Assembly: GCF_001641265.1 (NCBI RefSeq)
Contig: NW_020167524.1
Location: 1-64,000 of the forward strand
Origin: Pseudogymnoascus destructans
Lineage: Eukaryota; Ascomycota; Leotiomycetes; Thelebolales; Thelebolaceae
Length of the DNA stretch: 64,000 nt
Direction of reading: 5' to 3'
In this document: positions 31,663 to 43,451 of the stretch, one piece after another
How the letters are laid out: the number at the start of each line of letters is the position of its first letter
Numbering within the stretch: the first letter of the stretch is position 1
The notes under the pieces: generated by a model
The model's input: only the letters and a program-made list of their open reading frames with translations
Database searches by the model: none
Told to the model about the DNA's origin: nothing
Position numbers and translations under genes: made by a program

Positions 31663-33764
31663 TTACCAATCATCTTCTTCAGCTTCGTCATCTGCTTATT
31701 GTTAGCTGCTTTCAGAATAGCCGTAGAAATAAGAACTTACCACTAGCGCTAACCTTCTGTTTTCTTTTGTTGAGTGCCTCTGCCAACGCATCGGCCAGGC
31801 CACCACCACCACCACCAGTAGTAGCCGGAGGCAACCCACTTCCAGCCGGGCCAGTATCAGCAGCGCCAGGTACAGCAGCTGCACTGCGATCGCGCACTTT
31901 GCTACGGTCCACCTTCTTGAGTGCTCCGATACCGCCAGCCTGCTTGATACCAGACAGGAGGTCACTACGGTCACCAGTAGGGGCTGGCATATTAGGCACT
32001 CCAGAGACGTAGCCTGAGTCGCGGTTGGGCATTGGAGGTGGGGGAGGAGGCCCTGGTGCGCCTGAGTCGCGGCTGGGCATGGGAGGTGGAGGAGGGGGTC
32101 CTGCACCACCAGGTGGCGGCGGAGGCGGCGGAGGCGGTGGTGGGGGAGGTGGAGCTCCTCCAGTTGGGGGTGGTAGAGCGGGTGCCGCTGCGCGAGCTGG
32201 TTGTGGTGGCGGAAGGGATGGGCGAGCTGGTTGTTGCGGAGCTGCGTTTGAGGGCACTGATGGGCGAGCTGGTTGTGGTGGTGTGTTGGAGACAGGCAAT
32301 GGAGGAGGGGGCGGAGTGCCATTATCTCTCGATGGTGGTGGTGGTATTGGCCGAGAGGAGGATGGCGGGAGAGGCAGCGGTGAGCCTGGTCCATTGTTGG
32401 GTGTCTTGGGTGGTAATGGAGGTGGCAAAGCAGCATTTGGAGTGCTTCGAGCCGGGGGAGGTGGAGGCACGGCAGAACGCATTGGCGTAGGCGGTGGCTG
32501 AGGTGTACGTTGGCCCATGAACGGTGGTGGTACCCCGAATCTCGACCCAGACTCCCCAGGCTCGAAGTCGTCGTTTGGCGTCTTTGGAGGTCGCGGGGGT
32601 GGAGGTGGTGCAGACTGATTGGAAATCGATGTGGCATGTGGTCGACCAGGAGTTGGTCTTGGGTTTGAATTGAGCAGCTTGCCAGCATCCGCAAAAGGAG
32701 GTGGAGCGGCATATTTTGGCGGCGGTGGTCCTTTGGGAGGTGAAGGCTCGCGAGGCGGAGGGGTAGGCTCTTTCGGAACAGGCTCTGCCTTTGCTCTCCG
32801 GCTAGGAGGTGGTGCTGGAGGCGCACCTCGTTGCACTGGAGGTGGCGGTGGTGATTGGGGAAGCTCATGAATCCGCGGAGCAGCCTGTGGAGGAGGCGGT
32901 GGTGGAGGGAGGGCCGTTTTTGCTCGCGGAGGCTCCTGGTAAACAGGCTCAGGGGCTGCAGCAGATGCAGCTTGCTGCTCTTGAATGTACTCAGCAATGA
33001 AGTCTTGGTTGTCTCGAATCTGGTCGTCGGTGATTCCCATATCTCGTAAATCACCTCCCCAAGTTTCTCTCCAGTTGGGGTCGAGAGCATCTAATTTAGC
33101 ATACTCGGATACCTTCGGTAGATTGATACTGCCAGAGGAATACGACGGATTGTGTTGCGAGAGCGAAGGTGGGATAAATGTTCGGGGAGATACAGGGGGT
33201 GTTGGCTGGCTGGTCATTGGGGCAGATGGGGCCGACACATGCCTATGGCCACCAAATATACCTCCCAGTATTCCGTGCTTTTGAGGTGCTGGCCCACCTC
33301 CTCCAAAAGGGTTTAACTTGGTAGCTTTGTTTGCATGCTTCTCGCGGTCTACCATTTGCTTTAGGAACTTAACAGCCTCCTTTTCTTCAGAAAATGATAA
33401 ACCGGCCAAGCAACCCTCAATTTCAAAGGTGTGAAAGAAAACACGGTCCTGGTTGTAAGACCAATTCTCATATATCTCCTGATCCCATATGACCCCTCGC
33501 ACTGAAGGCTGTGGAATGTTAGCGCCTATATCGTGAAGAGGTAGGTATGCATACCGAAACATCTACCAACTTTAACCAAAACGTGTTCCCGATGAGGTCA
33601 TCTGCCAAAACCACCGCACCCTGTAATCCAGTGTATGTCCATTTCGACGTGTTTGGGTATGCAATATACAGTCTGACAATAGCAGCAGCTAGAATCTTGT
33701 TCTGTGCCCTTGGAACGACACGGCGAATGATCGCCTTCTCCTCGGCTGTGACACCCTCAGGCAT
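31663..33764 (-). CDS. LAS17: WASP homologue, activator of Arp2/3 actin nucleation
   Basis: Exons 33764-33555, 33508-31741 and 31694-31663 give 669 aa, with 46-bp introns. Role: activates Arp2/3 at endocytic patches and growing tips. Seen: WH1/EVH1 domain (about 1-110: NKILAAAIVRLYIAYPN, WTYTGLQGA, GVIWDQEIYENW, DRVFFHTFE). A long Pro-rich SH3/profilin-binding region (about 240-590) follows. A WH2 motif (RSDLLSGIKQAGGIGALKKV) and a terminal acidic motif DDEAEEDDW with the Arp2/3-binding Trp, supplied by the last small exon, complete it. The start at 33764 matches the yeast Las17 start. Coding potential continues in frame upstream to an intron-like acceptor at 33867, so an N-terminal extension of 34 aa is possible. 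Confidence 0.93.
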
Positions 33765-34226
33765 CTTGGCTGCTGATGGAACGCAATCTAAAAGTAGCTT
33801 TGCTGAGGGCGTGTCATCGAGGAATTGAGCTGGGAGATAATGGCGATGTGATTGCTGATGCGATGCCTGGAAGTTCTATCCGTTCAGTCAGTAACAGGGC
33901 GCCAATTGAGAGCCCAAGATCAGTTACCGCGGGATAGCTACAGTTAAGGCAGATAAGGATATATGTAGTCGAATGACTTCAAAAGTGAAACTGGGGAGAC
34001 TGACTTACTCAGGGTTGCGCTATCTTGTAGTTGGAGGTGAGGTTGATAGGCGTCCAAACTGTGTGGCTTGCCCAAGCCTCATTACACCCATTACAACGCG
34101 TCAGCCACAACGCAGCGCCAAGACCCATAAGTTGCGAGGCTGCCAAAAAGCCTTGCCTCAAATTATAGAATTTATCTCCCCACTACACAACTGTCGCGAA
34201 CATCGAACCACAAGGAGGCAATCCGG
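33765..34226. other. Divergent promoter region between LAS17 and the F-box gene
   Basis: Contains the possible N-terminal extension exon of LAS17 (33765-33866, reading FLDDTPSAKLLLDCVPSAAK just before the ATG). Also contains an intron-like donor GTAACT near 33915. No ATG was found that would start that extension convincingly. Confidence 0.5.
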
Positions 34227-35631
34227 ATGCTTACCCTGATTAAAGTGCCTGGCAAGAGAAAGCGCAAGCAGCACACTGATAATGCAGATGGCGAAAACAA
34301 GGTGAGCATCGACATTGCTTCTCTCACATTCTCCATGATATATTGTGAACATCAATACTAACCTCACCGAAGCCATCTCGGCCCAAGGGAAGGCCTCGAA
34401 AAGAAACGACTAAGAAAGTAAAGACGTCAGCATCCGTATTAGGCTCTGGCACGACGTCTAGACAATCACCACAAGATAATTTCACAGCGAATCGGTCTAT
34501 GACCTCGCTCGAGAGACTACCCACAGAGCTCCTCGAGAAGATATTTCTTGCGTCGTTGAACTTCAACCTACCGAGATCAAGTCCGATAATAGGCATTAAA
34601 CTGTCTAACCAGTATATATATACTACGACAACTGTGGCAATATTTGAACCGACATGGAGATACAACTATGGCCTTCTGTACGAACAGGGAGGAACCGCCT
34701 CCGGTTCTCTTGATGGGGGAGATGTACCGGGAGATCCTGAATTACAGGTGCGTAGATGAGACCAATTCTTGTTTTCTACGGCTAACACAGTATAGAGTTC
34801 ATTGCTTCGGTGCCAGTGGGCAACGGTGTTCATGATACAACAAGCCGAGAAGGCATGGCTGCTGACGGCGCCCCAAAAGCCAGTGAAACAAGAAGTTGAA
34901 GGCGTGGCCCAAGAAGTAAGCCATTCGCCGACTTCTGATTCCGAGCAACTTGTCCATACGGAAAGTCGTACTCCCGCGGAAGGACTCTCTGGCGATTCTG
35001 AACCTCATAACTTTGATGAACAATATGCCGAATTTTTTCAACTCACAGACCCGGAGGCAGCAAGAGAGGAAGGCATGACTACGAGGCCAACATTTCGATG
35101 GGAAACACCCCTCAAGATCCACCCTCAAACGGAAATGCCTGAGAGTCTTTTGCGGGGCCCTTGGTCTCCTGATATGGTGATGTACTTGTTCTGGTTGACT
35201 CGAGCTGGGGCTAGGATTGATTATTCGGCGTCCACCAATGGAGAGGTAAGATTTATCTACAGCACTTAGTATAACGGGCGCCTTACTGATCTTTTGTTCA
35301 GGTAGCACGGCAAGGCCTTGACCAGGCTATACTTGATGGCAATCTGCAAATTTTGTACTTCCTCCACTGTCTTGGGATCGAGACAACTGTCCACGAGGAC
35401 ATCTTAGAATCAGCAGTGCGGGCCTGTTCTGGTAACAACGCCGTGATGTATCGAGTCTTTCATATCCTCGCAAGCAAATTTCCAGGAGAAAGTTCCTTGT
35501 GGGACAAATGGCTCGACGATATCTTGGAGTTCGCCGAAAAACTGGGTCGGAATAGAGAAGAGAAACGACAACGGAGGGAATGGTGGGAAGGCTTTGTTTC
35601 GTTTTTGAACGAGCCAGAGATAAAACCCTAG
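34227..35631 (+). CDS. F-box-like protein with AT-hook-like motif
   Basis: Exons 34227-34301, 34373-34747, 34796-35245 and 35302-35631 join in frame to 409 aa. Seen: basic N-terminus with SRPKGRPRKETTKK (AT-hook-like, core GRP), then a short F-box-type segment LERLPTELLEKIFLASLNFNLPRSS and the common fungal continuation IGIKLSNQYIYTTTTVAIFEPTW. Later come LLRCQWATVF and a C-terminal region with DLILE-type helices (ILDGNLQILYFLHCLGI). This arrangement is frequent in ascomycetes; such proteins are presumed substrate adaptors of SCF ubiquitin ligases. The target is unknown. All four splice junctions keep frame, so the model is good. Confidence 0.8.
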
Positions 35632-35860
35632 AAGAAACTAATTATGTAATAGAATAATAATAAATAATAAAACTACAAACCTTCTTGGTATTTGTGAAGT
35701 AGTTAGTCCCATTCTTGGCCAAATCAATCAAGTCATGTGACCCGCTGTATTTACCTTTGCTAAATCGACGTCGCGAAATATCCGATAAAGATGACAACCG
35801 CTGTATCGAATTTCCGCGGAAGCAGGAATTGATTCATATTACTGGGCTGCCATATCTGCC

Positions 35861-37640
35861 ATGCGGGCTAGGCTGCCTGTTCCTGTACCTTCGTCGAGTT
35901 TATTGAGATTTCTCCAATTCCAATCAGAGGGGCGCTGTTTCTTCAGCGCAAACTCGCAAGGCTTCGCCTTCGACCATGGATCACCGCCAGGGCCGCAACA
36001 GCACACGGCGAAAAGACTAGGAACGCCGAAGACATCGTCTTCATATCTATGGGCGCCCATACCGACACCTGCTACTTGTGAAGCAAGCCTTCTCAACCTC
36101 GACTTCCTCATCCCTCGGGTTACGTTGCCACCCACGACACGACCCAGTCTCAACTCCTCTCGGCCTCTCGCCAAAATCACAAGGCGAGGCACAAAGCATT
36201 CAATAGGAGGACATAGATGTGCATCAGAGAGCCACAGTGCCGACTGGCTCAGGCGGACATTTGGCAGGAAAGTGAACCGGCGTCGATCTCTCAAGGGAGT
36301 GGAAGGTCCATACGGCGATGAAGGGGCTGAAGCCACGGCGTATGCCCTCGGGCGTACAATGTCTGCAAAGGCAGCAAATGAGCAGAAGCTGCGCTGCACT
36401 GAGTTTGACGAGAATGGCAATGTCGTCTTAGTGAACGGGGAGTTCAAGAAGAGCGAGCTTATCGCCAAAGTACGTCATCCACTCTGAGATACTCTCGGCC
36501 AAAGGACTAACAAAGTTATTAGTATGGGTTATTGCCTAGAGATCTTCGAAAAATCGACTCGTCGCTGTTACCACATATTCTTGTGCGGCCCTCAGCTATC
36601 CTAATAAACCTCCTCCACCTCCGCTGCCTTATCAAGGCGAATCGAGTGCTTGTCTTCGACACATATGGCTCAACAGACTCATACACGCAGTCTGTATTCA
36701 TGTATGATCTTGAAGGGAAGCTACGGCAGAAACAGAACTCGCCCTCGGCTGGGGGGCTTCCTTACGAATTCCGTGCCCTCGAGGCAGTGCTCATATCGGT
36801 GACTTCCGGGCTTGAGGGGGAATTCGAAACAGTACGCGGGCCAGTTGTGCGCGTGCTCCGAGAATTAGAAGAGGATATCGACCGCGATAAGCTACGACAC
36901 TTGCTTATTTATTCTAAGAAGCTCGGTACCTTTGAACAGAAGGCCAAGCTCGTCAGAGACGCCATCGACGAGTTGCTTGAGGCTGACGATGACCTGGCTT
37001 CCATGTACTTGACTGAAAAGACGCATGATTTACTCAGAGGGGAGGATGACCATACGGAGGTTGAAATGCTACTGGAGTCTTACCACAAGGTGTGTGATGA
37101 GATTGTACAGGCGTCTGGCAATTTAGTCTCCAATATCAGGAACACCGAAGAGATGTGAGTGCTGTACCAATTCCCTCCAGTAACAAATCACTAACAATAA
37201 ACAGAGTCAAGGCAATTCTCGATGCCAATCGAAACGCGCTCATGCTCCTCGACCTGAAATTCTCCATCGGCACACTCGGTATCGGTTCCGGGGCCTTTAT
37301 AGCGGCATTATACGGCATGAACTTGAAGAATTTCATCGAAGAATCCAACTTTGGCTTCCTCGGAATCTCTGGCTTTTCAGCCGTATTTGCTGCTCTTGTC
37401 TGTGGGTACGGACTAACGAAACTGAGAAAGGTGCAGAGAGTAAGTATGTGGGGTGAGGCCGGCAAGAGAGGCGCAAGGGGCAGCTGGAGAGCAATCGATG
37501 AGGAAACTGGAGCTGGCTTATTGGAGCGAAGCAGGCGCGCAAGGCTCTTGAAGGAAGATAAGGGAGGCTCCCTGCGAGAGGTTGCTGGAAATGTGAAACC
37601 TTTACCACCTACAGTCATATCGAAGACTACAAGGGCATAG
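35861..37640 (+). CDS. MRS2: Mitochondrial magnesium channel, Mrs2/Lpe10 family
   Basis: Exons 35861-36469, 36523-37154 and 37205-37640 give 558 aa. Role: pentameric Mg2+ channel of the inner mitochondrial membrane (CorA superfamily). Seen: Arg/Ser-rich N-terminus fitting a presequence, CTEFDENGNVV and YGLLPRDLRKIDSS, RPSAILINLLHLRCLIKANRV, then long helices with SKKLGTFEQKAKLVRDAI. Two closely spaced membrane segments follow, the first ending in the signature YGMN (about residue 450). The C-terminal basic tail is in the matrix. Mrs2 and its paralogue Lpe10 cannot be separated confidently by eye. Confidence 0.92.
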
Positions 37641-38849
37641 AGGAGGGCGGCTACAAATGATACATGGGTTGGCGCTAAGGTTGTTACTATGTATCAACAG
37701 CTCTGCAGGCGTTTTGTTAAAGCGGGAAATCATCTCTGTTTAGATATGTTCAAGTGCCAGTCACGGCGCGTTTGGGGCCTTCGAATACCACCACCACTCT
37801 TGTAAACCATACCATATTAGAGTTATCGCCTTGGAAATATAAGATAATAACCAGACTTTGATTGTCTCGTCACCGAGCGTCATCATATCCATATAAGGGC
37901 AATCATATACAGACCAAAAATATGTGCTTGTTTTATTGGCAGGCATTTTCAGAAATAACTGCCGACACAATACATCCTTATCCATGAGTTTTTTCTATTA
38001 AAATGTTTTGGACAGGCACGGAATGACATCACGGTCGTCAATTTGAGCCACCCACCAGCCACTTCGCGAGTAAGGTAGGATACCCCTGTACTAAGTCAGG
38101 GCCTTGTCGAAAGAGAAAGAGACGACGTCGCACTTTACTCCCGTTAGTTCTAGATTGTGCCAAACGCCACACTTTACCAAAATTGTCTATAGGCCCATCT
38201 AAATAAAATGCCACATTTAATGAATTGTAGAGATGTGTGTAATCTACCCTAGAAATTATTATCATTGCTATATTTTTAAGTAACTAGCCTATATAAAATA
38301 GATCCAAGTGATTAAGATCGTTCTTTTTACTCACAGTTGTTGTATTCTATACATAATGGCACAGTCCCTCCCCTAACTTTTAGACGGCACAGTTGCTGTA
38401 AACTATAGGACTTTTAGGTAGCACAGTTACTGTAAACTATGCATAGTGGTACAGTCTCTCTTCGGACCTTTGGATGGCACAGTATCGCCATTTAAAATGG
38501 CGAAGTAGACCGGAGCACAATTTAGCGCAACATAAAGGGAATCTTATCTGAAGATGAAGCGTAGGCGCGATCTCCGAACGAAGATTAGATTAGCAGTCAG
38601 CATCTGTTCGTACGCTTTGAAGCAATTGTTATCACTTTTCGCACTGTGCCTAATCAAGATCTCTCATTTCTTCTTTATTTTAAACTTTAAAATTTACGGG
38701 AATCCTCCGATTCAGATGGCCACCCTGGAGCCTTGTATTTATATCCCTTCCCCAGTCTCTAAAATGCCGACGAAGAAGTGCAAGTTGCATATGGAATCCG
38801 TGCTTCGTTATGTAGAAAATACTTGTCGTTCCAGCCTCGAAATTTGTGC
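37641..38849. other. Intergenic region with degraded short repeats
   Basis: No gene seen. At about 38325-38515 there are three variants of a GCACAGTTACTGTAAACTAT-like block and a near-palindrome TCGCCATTTAAAATGGCGA, suggesting a decayed miniature transposon. A similar stretch lies near 40495-40560. Confidence 0.5.
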
Positions 38850-39698
38850 TTAGAATCCTGCTGTCCCTGACTTCTCATCGATGTGGCGATACCTTTCCTT
38901 CTCTTTCCTGTCCTTCAGGAGCATGGCGATACACAGGATCAAGGCTACATCGATTCCTAATAACACCACACATGTTAGCAACTACCCGGACCACCGCACG
39001 ATATTGCAGAAGAACATACCAACAATCCCAAAGGCGGCCGTGAAAATCAAATCCAAGAAGTTATTCGCCAGCGAGCTGAACGGCCCAACGCATCCCGAAA
39101 GCTGCACCGCAACCAGCGGGTTCGTGCAGACGCTATCCTGGAAAAACGGCGGCGAGCTGCTACTCAAGTAGCCACAGCATTTAAACTAATCCGCCGTCAG
39201 TAAACCTCCAAGCCTGCTTTGCCTATATCTATCTCACCTTCTGTTGCAACAGACTCTGTACCTCTTGCGCTTGGGCAGCCCACACAGTCGAGAGGTTCGT
39301 GCGAGTCTTCAATGTATCGAACCAGAGCACGAGTCCAATGGCCATCGAGACCATAGCGCAGATAAAAACGAGGTATCCGTGGATCTTGAGCCACATGCGC
39401 GAAGTCGGCATCAGGAGCGCGGGGATGGTCGCCAGGAATGTCACGAACATGATGATGGCGTTGACCATGGCAGCTGCGAGATTCATATGTGAGTTATAGT
39501 CTAGTAATGTCAATATGGAGGGATTGACGAACCAGTCAAGGGACATCGTTCCAGCAAGAGGTTCTCAGCAACTGTTTCCTGTGTTGGCGGTTGGCTAATG
39601 CGGTCTTTCATGATCATGGGGAAGGCGATGAGAAGTGCTGCTGAGAGGAGAAAGAGCATGTCAAACGCCAAAAAGGCCAAGAGGACTCTGTTCGCCAT
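38850..39698 (-). CDS. PLS1: Tetraspanin, Pls1 type
   Basis: Exons 39698-39533, 39473-39238, 39185-39020 and 38956-38850 give 224 aa. Seen: four membrane segments (N-terminal LLAFLAFDMLFLLSAALLIA; IIMFVTFLATIPALLM; YLVFICAMVSMAIGLVLWF; LIFTAAFGIVGIDVALILC). The CCG signature of the large extracellular loop lies at residues 137-139, with further Cys residues in DSVCTNP and LSGCVGP. The cytosolic tail KDRKEKERYRHIDEKS is close to Pls1 tails. Length equals the known Pls1 (about 225 aa). Family role: fungal Pls1 is required for appressorium-mediated penetration in plant pathogens and for ascospore germination in saprotrophs, via septin/NADPH-oxidase organisation. The first intron has an unusual GTTCGT donor. 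Confidence 0.88.
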
Positions 39699-40906
39699 GG
39701 CTTATGTCGTCGTCGGAACTGTTAACTGGTGGTATATCCTTCGCCGAAGGTTTCGAATCGTCGCTGGCAAACACCTCTTTTTCGTACTGACGACCGGCGT
39801 CGAGGAATAGAAAAATATGCCAGCACCCGAATTCTCTATCCCACAAAATTAAACAAAAATAATAAGAGCAAGAATCGAAAATGAGCCTCGCGCTGCGATC
39901 TCCGAAAACACCTCTCAAAGGATAGACAGATGGAAGGAGAAGAAACAGAATGGGAAAGACGACGGCCGGCGACAAGCCAGACAAACTCGGCGAGGCGCTA
40001 CTACGCACCCCACTTGGGTCGTTGATGGGAGGCCAGGTCATACTTACACGAGCCCGCAATTGAAACAGGCACTTACGATTTTTTGGAGTTGGTGGCGCGT
40101 GGTTGATGCCCGGCGAGGTTTGGATTGGGGGTGTCGAGACTCCTGACGTCTCGGGACAGGGATTGTGAGGCGTAGCACAAGTCGCAGGGGTAGCACCAGC
40201 AACGGCACATCAATGAAATTTCACGATGGAGTGCTTGAGCCTCATTTTTGTTGTTTATGGGTCGATTTGACTGTCTTTTGCAAAGAACTTGAACTTGGGA
40301 AACTTTCAAGGAATATGAAGTGTAGGTTTATCCTTGCGGCTGACTACTTGTGCCGCCCAGAGTCTGAAGAAAAGGGACGGACTTAGCTGAGGACTAATGA
40401 TAACTATTTAAGCTGACAGAGTTTATCTCTTCAGTTATACCTATTAGTAGCTGACTTGCTGATTGTAGCCGTGAGTGATTGAATGACTCTAATTGAGTTA
40501 TAGTTACTGTAATCGCTGTTGTTATGCACAGCTCCTCGTCGGACTTTTGGGGGCACGAGTATATGGGCCATTCACACGATCCATTCTGGGGGGTGTTTCT
40601 CTCATTACCGCCAAGAAAGACTTCATAATTCGGAATAAGAGATAGTATATGGTAGATAACTTTCATTTATTGTGCTTTGCTATCTACTGCTAAGCAAATA
40701 AGCTAGTAGCAAAAAACCAAATCATCGTCCTGCTATCCTGCAATATGAGTGGAGTTCTATTAACCATTATTTACTCAAATCAACACACGCTCAATCCTTT
40801 CATAACTCCCGAGCCCTCGGTCTTGCAGCGCCCCTCTTTGATATAAACAAAATGCGTGCCCTCGCCCAGTACTCACTCAGCCCGAACAACCCCTACCGAA
40901 GCAAAC
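39699..40906. other. Intergenic region upstream of PLS1
   Basis: No supported gene on either strand. A stretch near 40495-40560 resembles the repeat remnants at 38325-38515. Otherwise ordinary promoter-like sequence. Confidence 0.5.
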
Positions 40907-41944
40907 TTATGGATTTCCAGCGACAGCATTCACAAGATCCAGCTTGCCTCGACAAGTTGGACAAGTATCATTCTCCTGAATCCATTTGTCCAGGCACCTC
41001 CTTCCATACATATGTCCACACGCTATCCTCACCGCATCCTCCGATTCGTTCTCAGAATCACCAGTGTAATAATCTCGATAGCAGATCGGACAATCTATCT
41101 CATCCTCTTTGAGATCAGCCACCCTCACCCGCTCAGGGCCGGTTCGGAAGCGCTGGCGAGGTTTCGGCCCTGGCGGCGCTGACCAGCCTCCGTCGGGTTG
41201 TTGCGTGGGTTGACCGCCTGGGCTTTGGCCGAGGACCTGCCCGGGAGATGGGGATATGAACACTGGAGACTGGCCTGTGCCTAGGGGCTGTATTATAGTC
41301 ACCCCCGGTATCTGGCCGGATGACTGGGTTATGACCATGCCTGGGACGAGGCTAGAGGACTGAGTTGAAGACTGGCTTCGAGATTGACCAAAGAATTGTC
41401 CTGGGAACTGCCCTTGGGGCTGCCCTGGAAAACCACCCATCGATTGTCCTGGATATTGACCTTGGGACTGCCCTGGGAAACCGCCCATCGATTGTCCCGG
41501 GTACTGCCCCTGGGGCTGCCCTGGATGTCGGGCTGGGAACTGACTCGGAGATGGATAGCCACCCCTTGGGGGTCCCTGTCTGCCCATACGGTTCTCGTAA
41601 ACTATGTGGCCATCAGGAAAGCGGACTGCCCAACCGAGAGGGGTAAGAAAACGCTGCGGGGTTGGCCTGTTATGACCTGGAAAGTCTCTTGGTCGTTGGT
41701 AGCTCATTACCACACTTGCAAGGGTTGCTGTGGGCGATAGATTATAATAGCTTGGAGGTTGAACAGTACCTGATGAGGTTGAGATGTATGCCAAGATATG
41801 TCTCAGATGGTCTACCCCTTGTATGCTTTTGAGTGTTGAGCCGTCAAAATAGATTATGGTGGGAGAGTCGTAGTGAAGAGCATTGCATGTGTTGAAGATA
41901 TATGAGGTAAGTTTCTTGTTGATCCCGAGCAAAACCGATCGCAT
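40907..41944 (-). CDS. RING-type zinc finger protein, probable E3 ubiquitin ligase
   Basis: Single exon, 345 aa, ATG at 41944 preceded by a CTATAAATG context. The C-terminus has a RING finger: CPICYRDYYTG, CGHMYGRRCLDKWI and CPTCRGKL (about residues 284-335). Where many RING-H2 proteins have His or Cys three residues after the central His, this one has Gly (CGHMYG), a variant often seen in fungal GHVFG-type RINGs. The middle is a low-complexity Gly/Gln/Pro region with two near-identical units GQYPGQSMGGFPGQ. The N-terminal 100 residues are not recognised. Substrate unknown. Confidence 0.8.
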   Translation of the reverse strand: MRSVLLGINKKLTSYIFNTCNALHYDSPTIIYFDGSTLKSIQGVDHLRHILAYISTSSGTVQPPSYYNLSPTATLASVVMSYQRPRDFPGHNRPTPQRFLTPLGWAVRFPDGHIVYENRMGRQGPPRGGYPSPSQFPARHPGQPQGQYPGQSMGGFPGQSQGQYPGQSMGGFPGQPQGQFPGQFFGQSRSQSSTQSSSLVPGMVITQSSGQIPGVTIIQPLGTGQSPVFISPSPGQVLGQSPGGQPTQQPDGGWSAPPGPKPRQRFRTGPERVRVADLKEDEIDCPICYRDYYTGDSENESEDAVRIACGHMYGRRCLDKWIQENDTCPTCRGKLDLVNAVAGNP

Positions 41945-42950
41945 TTATAGCCTCACAGACAGCACCCAATTATTCAGTTAAGGCATTCACTTGATGATCT
42001 GGTTCAGGTATATCTTCTTTATTCAATATATAATTAACTATTATGGGTGACTGGTATGAATCATCGCCGGTGAAGTCAACCTAAATCTGCTTATGGGAAT
42101 GACCATACATCATGACTGTTTGTTTGCAAGTATCCTGAGACAGTATTAGTACGTGTTCAACACCGTAAAGTTTATATATTATGAAATGTATTGGAAGGTC
42201 CAGCTCAGTGATCTTGGTTAGAAAAGTTCATAAACTCCGAAGAGTTTCACGATTTTCAGTGCTTGTTTTTTAATCATTGGACGTATTTTGGGTTGGTGAT
42301 TGTATATAAATGAGATATGACATACCATTGAGCAACTGTCAAGCTGACCCAGAACCGACGAGTCCTTCGTCATAGAAACGTTCGGTTCCAGGCCCACCAT
42401 CTATTTGTGCAGGTATGCTAAAAATTCTGACACAGGTCAGTATGTATACACAGAAATGATATAGAAAACAAATCATTCTTGAGCTTCAGTAATCAGGATA
42501 TGTAAGAAAGGTATATCTCTCTCTCGCGCCGTATAGAAACCCCGGCGAGGGTCCCACGAACGCAAGGTCAATCGCAAATTATATCATCACCTGAAGCTGC
42601 GGGAGAAAAGAAGAAGGTATAACATACAGTGAATAAGGTGTTGAACCACCAGTTGGAAAAGTGCTCGTATAGCACATTCAATGGTGGTCTACCAGAGACT
42701 GGGTGAATGTTTGGAAGGATCGTGGTTGAAGAGAAAATAGCTTTTATTAAATAGGTAGAAGAGAAGTTCTTGCCGGAGTAACGTTATCCCTGCCAGGCTT
42801 AGTCACGTGCGACCTAAACCAAATGTGGTGCGGAAAGCTGGCTAGGGCTCGCTTCAATTTTTCCCACATCGAGATTGAATCCAGTCGCGACTCCACGACA
42901 TCCGCACCCAACAAACAGCACCCAGCTTTTCGACTTCGACAGCCAACACA
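41945..42950. other. Divergent promoter region of the RING gene and RPL14
   Basis: No gene seen. It contains GTCACGTG at 42802-42809, 141 bp before the RPL14 ATG, and pyrimidine-rich tracts. Confidence 0.5.
42802..42809. promoter_or_regulatory. GTCACGTG (E-box/Cbf1-like) upstream of RPL14
   Basis: Octamer at 141 bp upstream of the RPL14 start. The same octamer occurs before ATP7 and XPF, so binding by a Cbf1-type bHLH factor is plausible; this is inference. Confidence 0.5.
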
Positions 42951-43451
42951 ATGGGAGACGCTGAGATCAAAGCCTCCAGCTGGAGATTAGTCGAGGTGGG
43001 AAGGATCGTTCTCATCGATGGAGGATCCCAAGATGGAAAGCTCGCCACTATTGTCGAGATCATCGACCACAAGCGCGTACGTCCAGCAAAAAAGACCTGA
43101 GATACCTGGGATATATATACTAACTGCAGGCAGGTCCTGATTGATGGCCCATCCACCGATACCAAGACCGCCGTCCCCCGCCAGTCGATCGCTCTCGCCC
43201 GTCTCATTCTCACACCCCTCGTTCTGGAGAAGCTCCCCCGTGGATCCCGCTCCGGCACCGTCAAGGCTGCATGGGAGAAGGCTGGCATCGAGGCCAAGTG
43301 GCAGGAGAGCGCATGGGCAAAGAAGCGCGCCCAGAAGGAGCGCCGTCGCGCACTCACCGATTTCGAGCGCTTCAAGGTTCTGAGACTGAGGAAGCAGGCA
43401 CGTTTTGAGGTCAGAAAGTCGTTGGCCAAGGTCAAGGCAGCTGCGAAATAA
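42951..43451 (+). CDS. RPL14: 60S ribosomal protein eL14
   Basis: Exons 42951-43076 and 43134-43451 give 147 aa; the intron is GTACGT...GCAG. Role: structural protein of the large ribosomal subunit. Seen: N-terminal KOW-like barrel (WRLVEVGRIVLIDGG, LATIVEIIDHKRVLIDGP), the RQSIALARLILTPLVLEKLP segment, and a C-terminal helix rich in Lys and Arg (RRALTDFERFKVLRLRKQAR) ending KVKAAAK. Complete. Confidence 0.95.

Noticed and set aside
32025..32501. Gly-rich plus-strand frames of about 150 codons
   Set aside because: They are the complement of the Pro-rich region of LAS17; CCN codons read backwards as Gly/Trp-like codons.
39661..40059. 132-codon minus-strand frame upstream of PLS1
   Set aside because: It overlaps the PLS1 start in another frame, has no recognisable domain and looks like promoter sequence.
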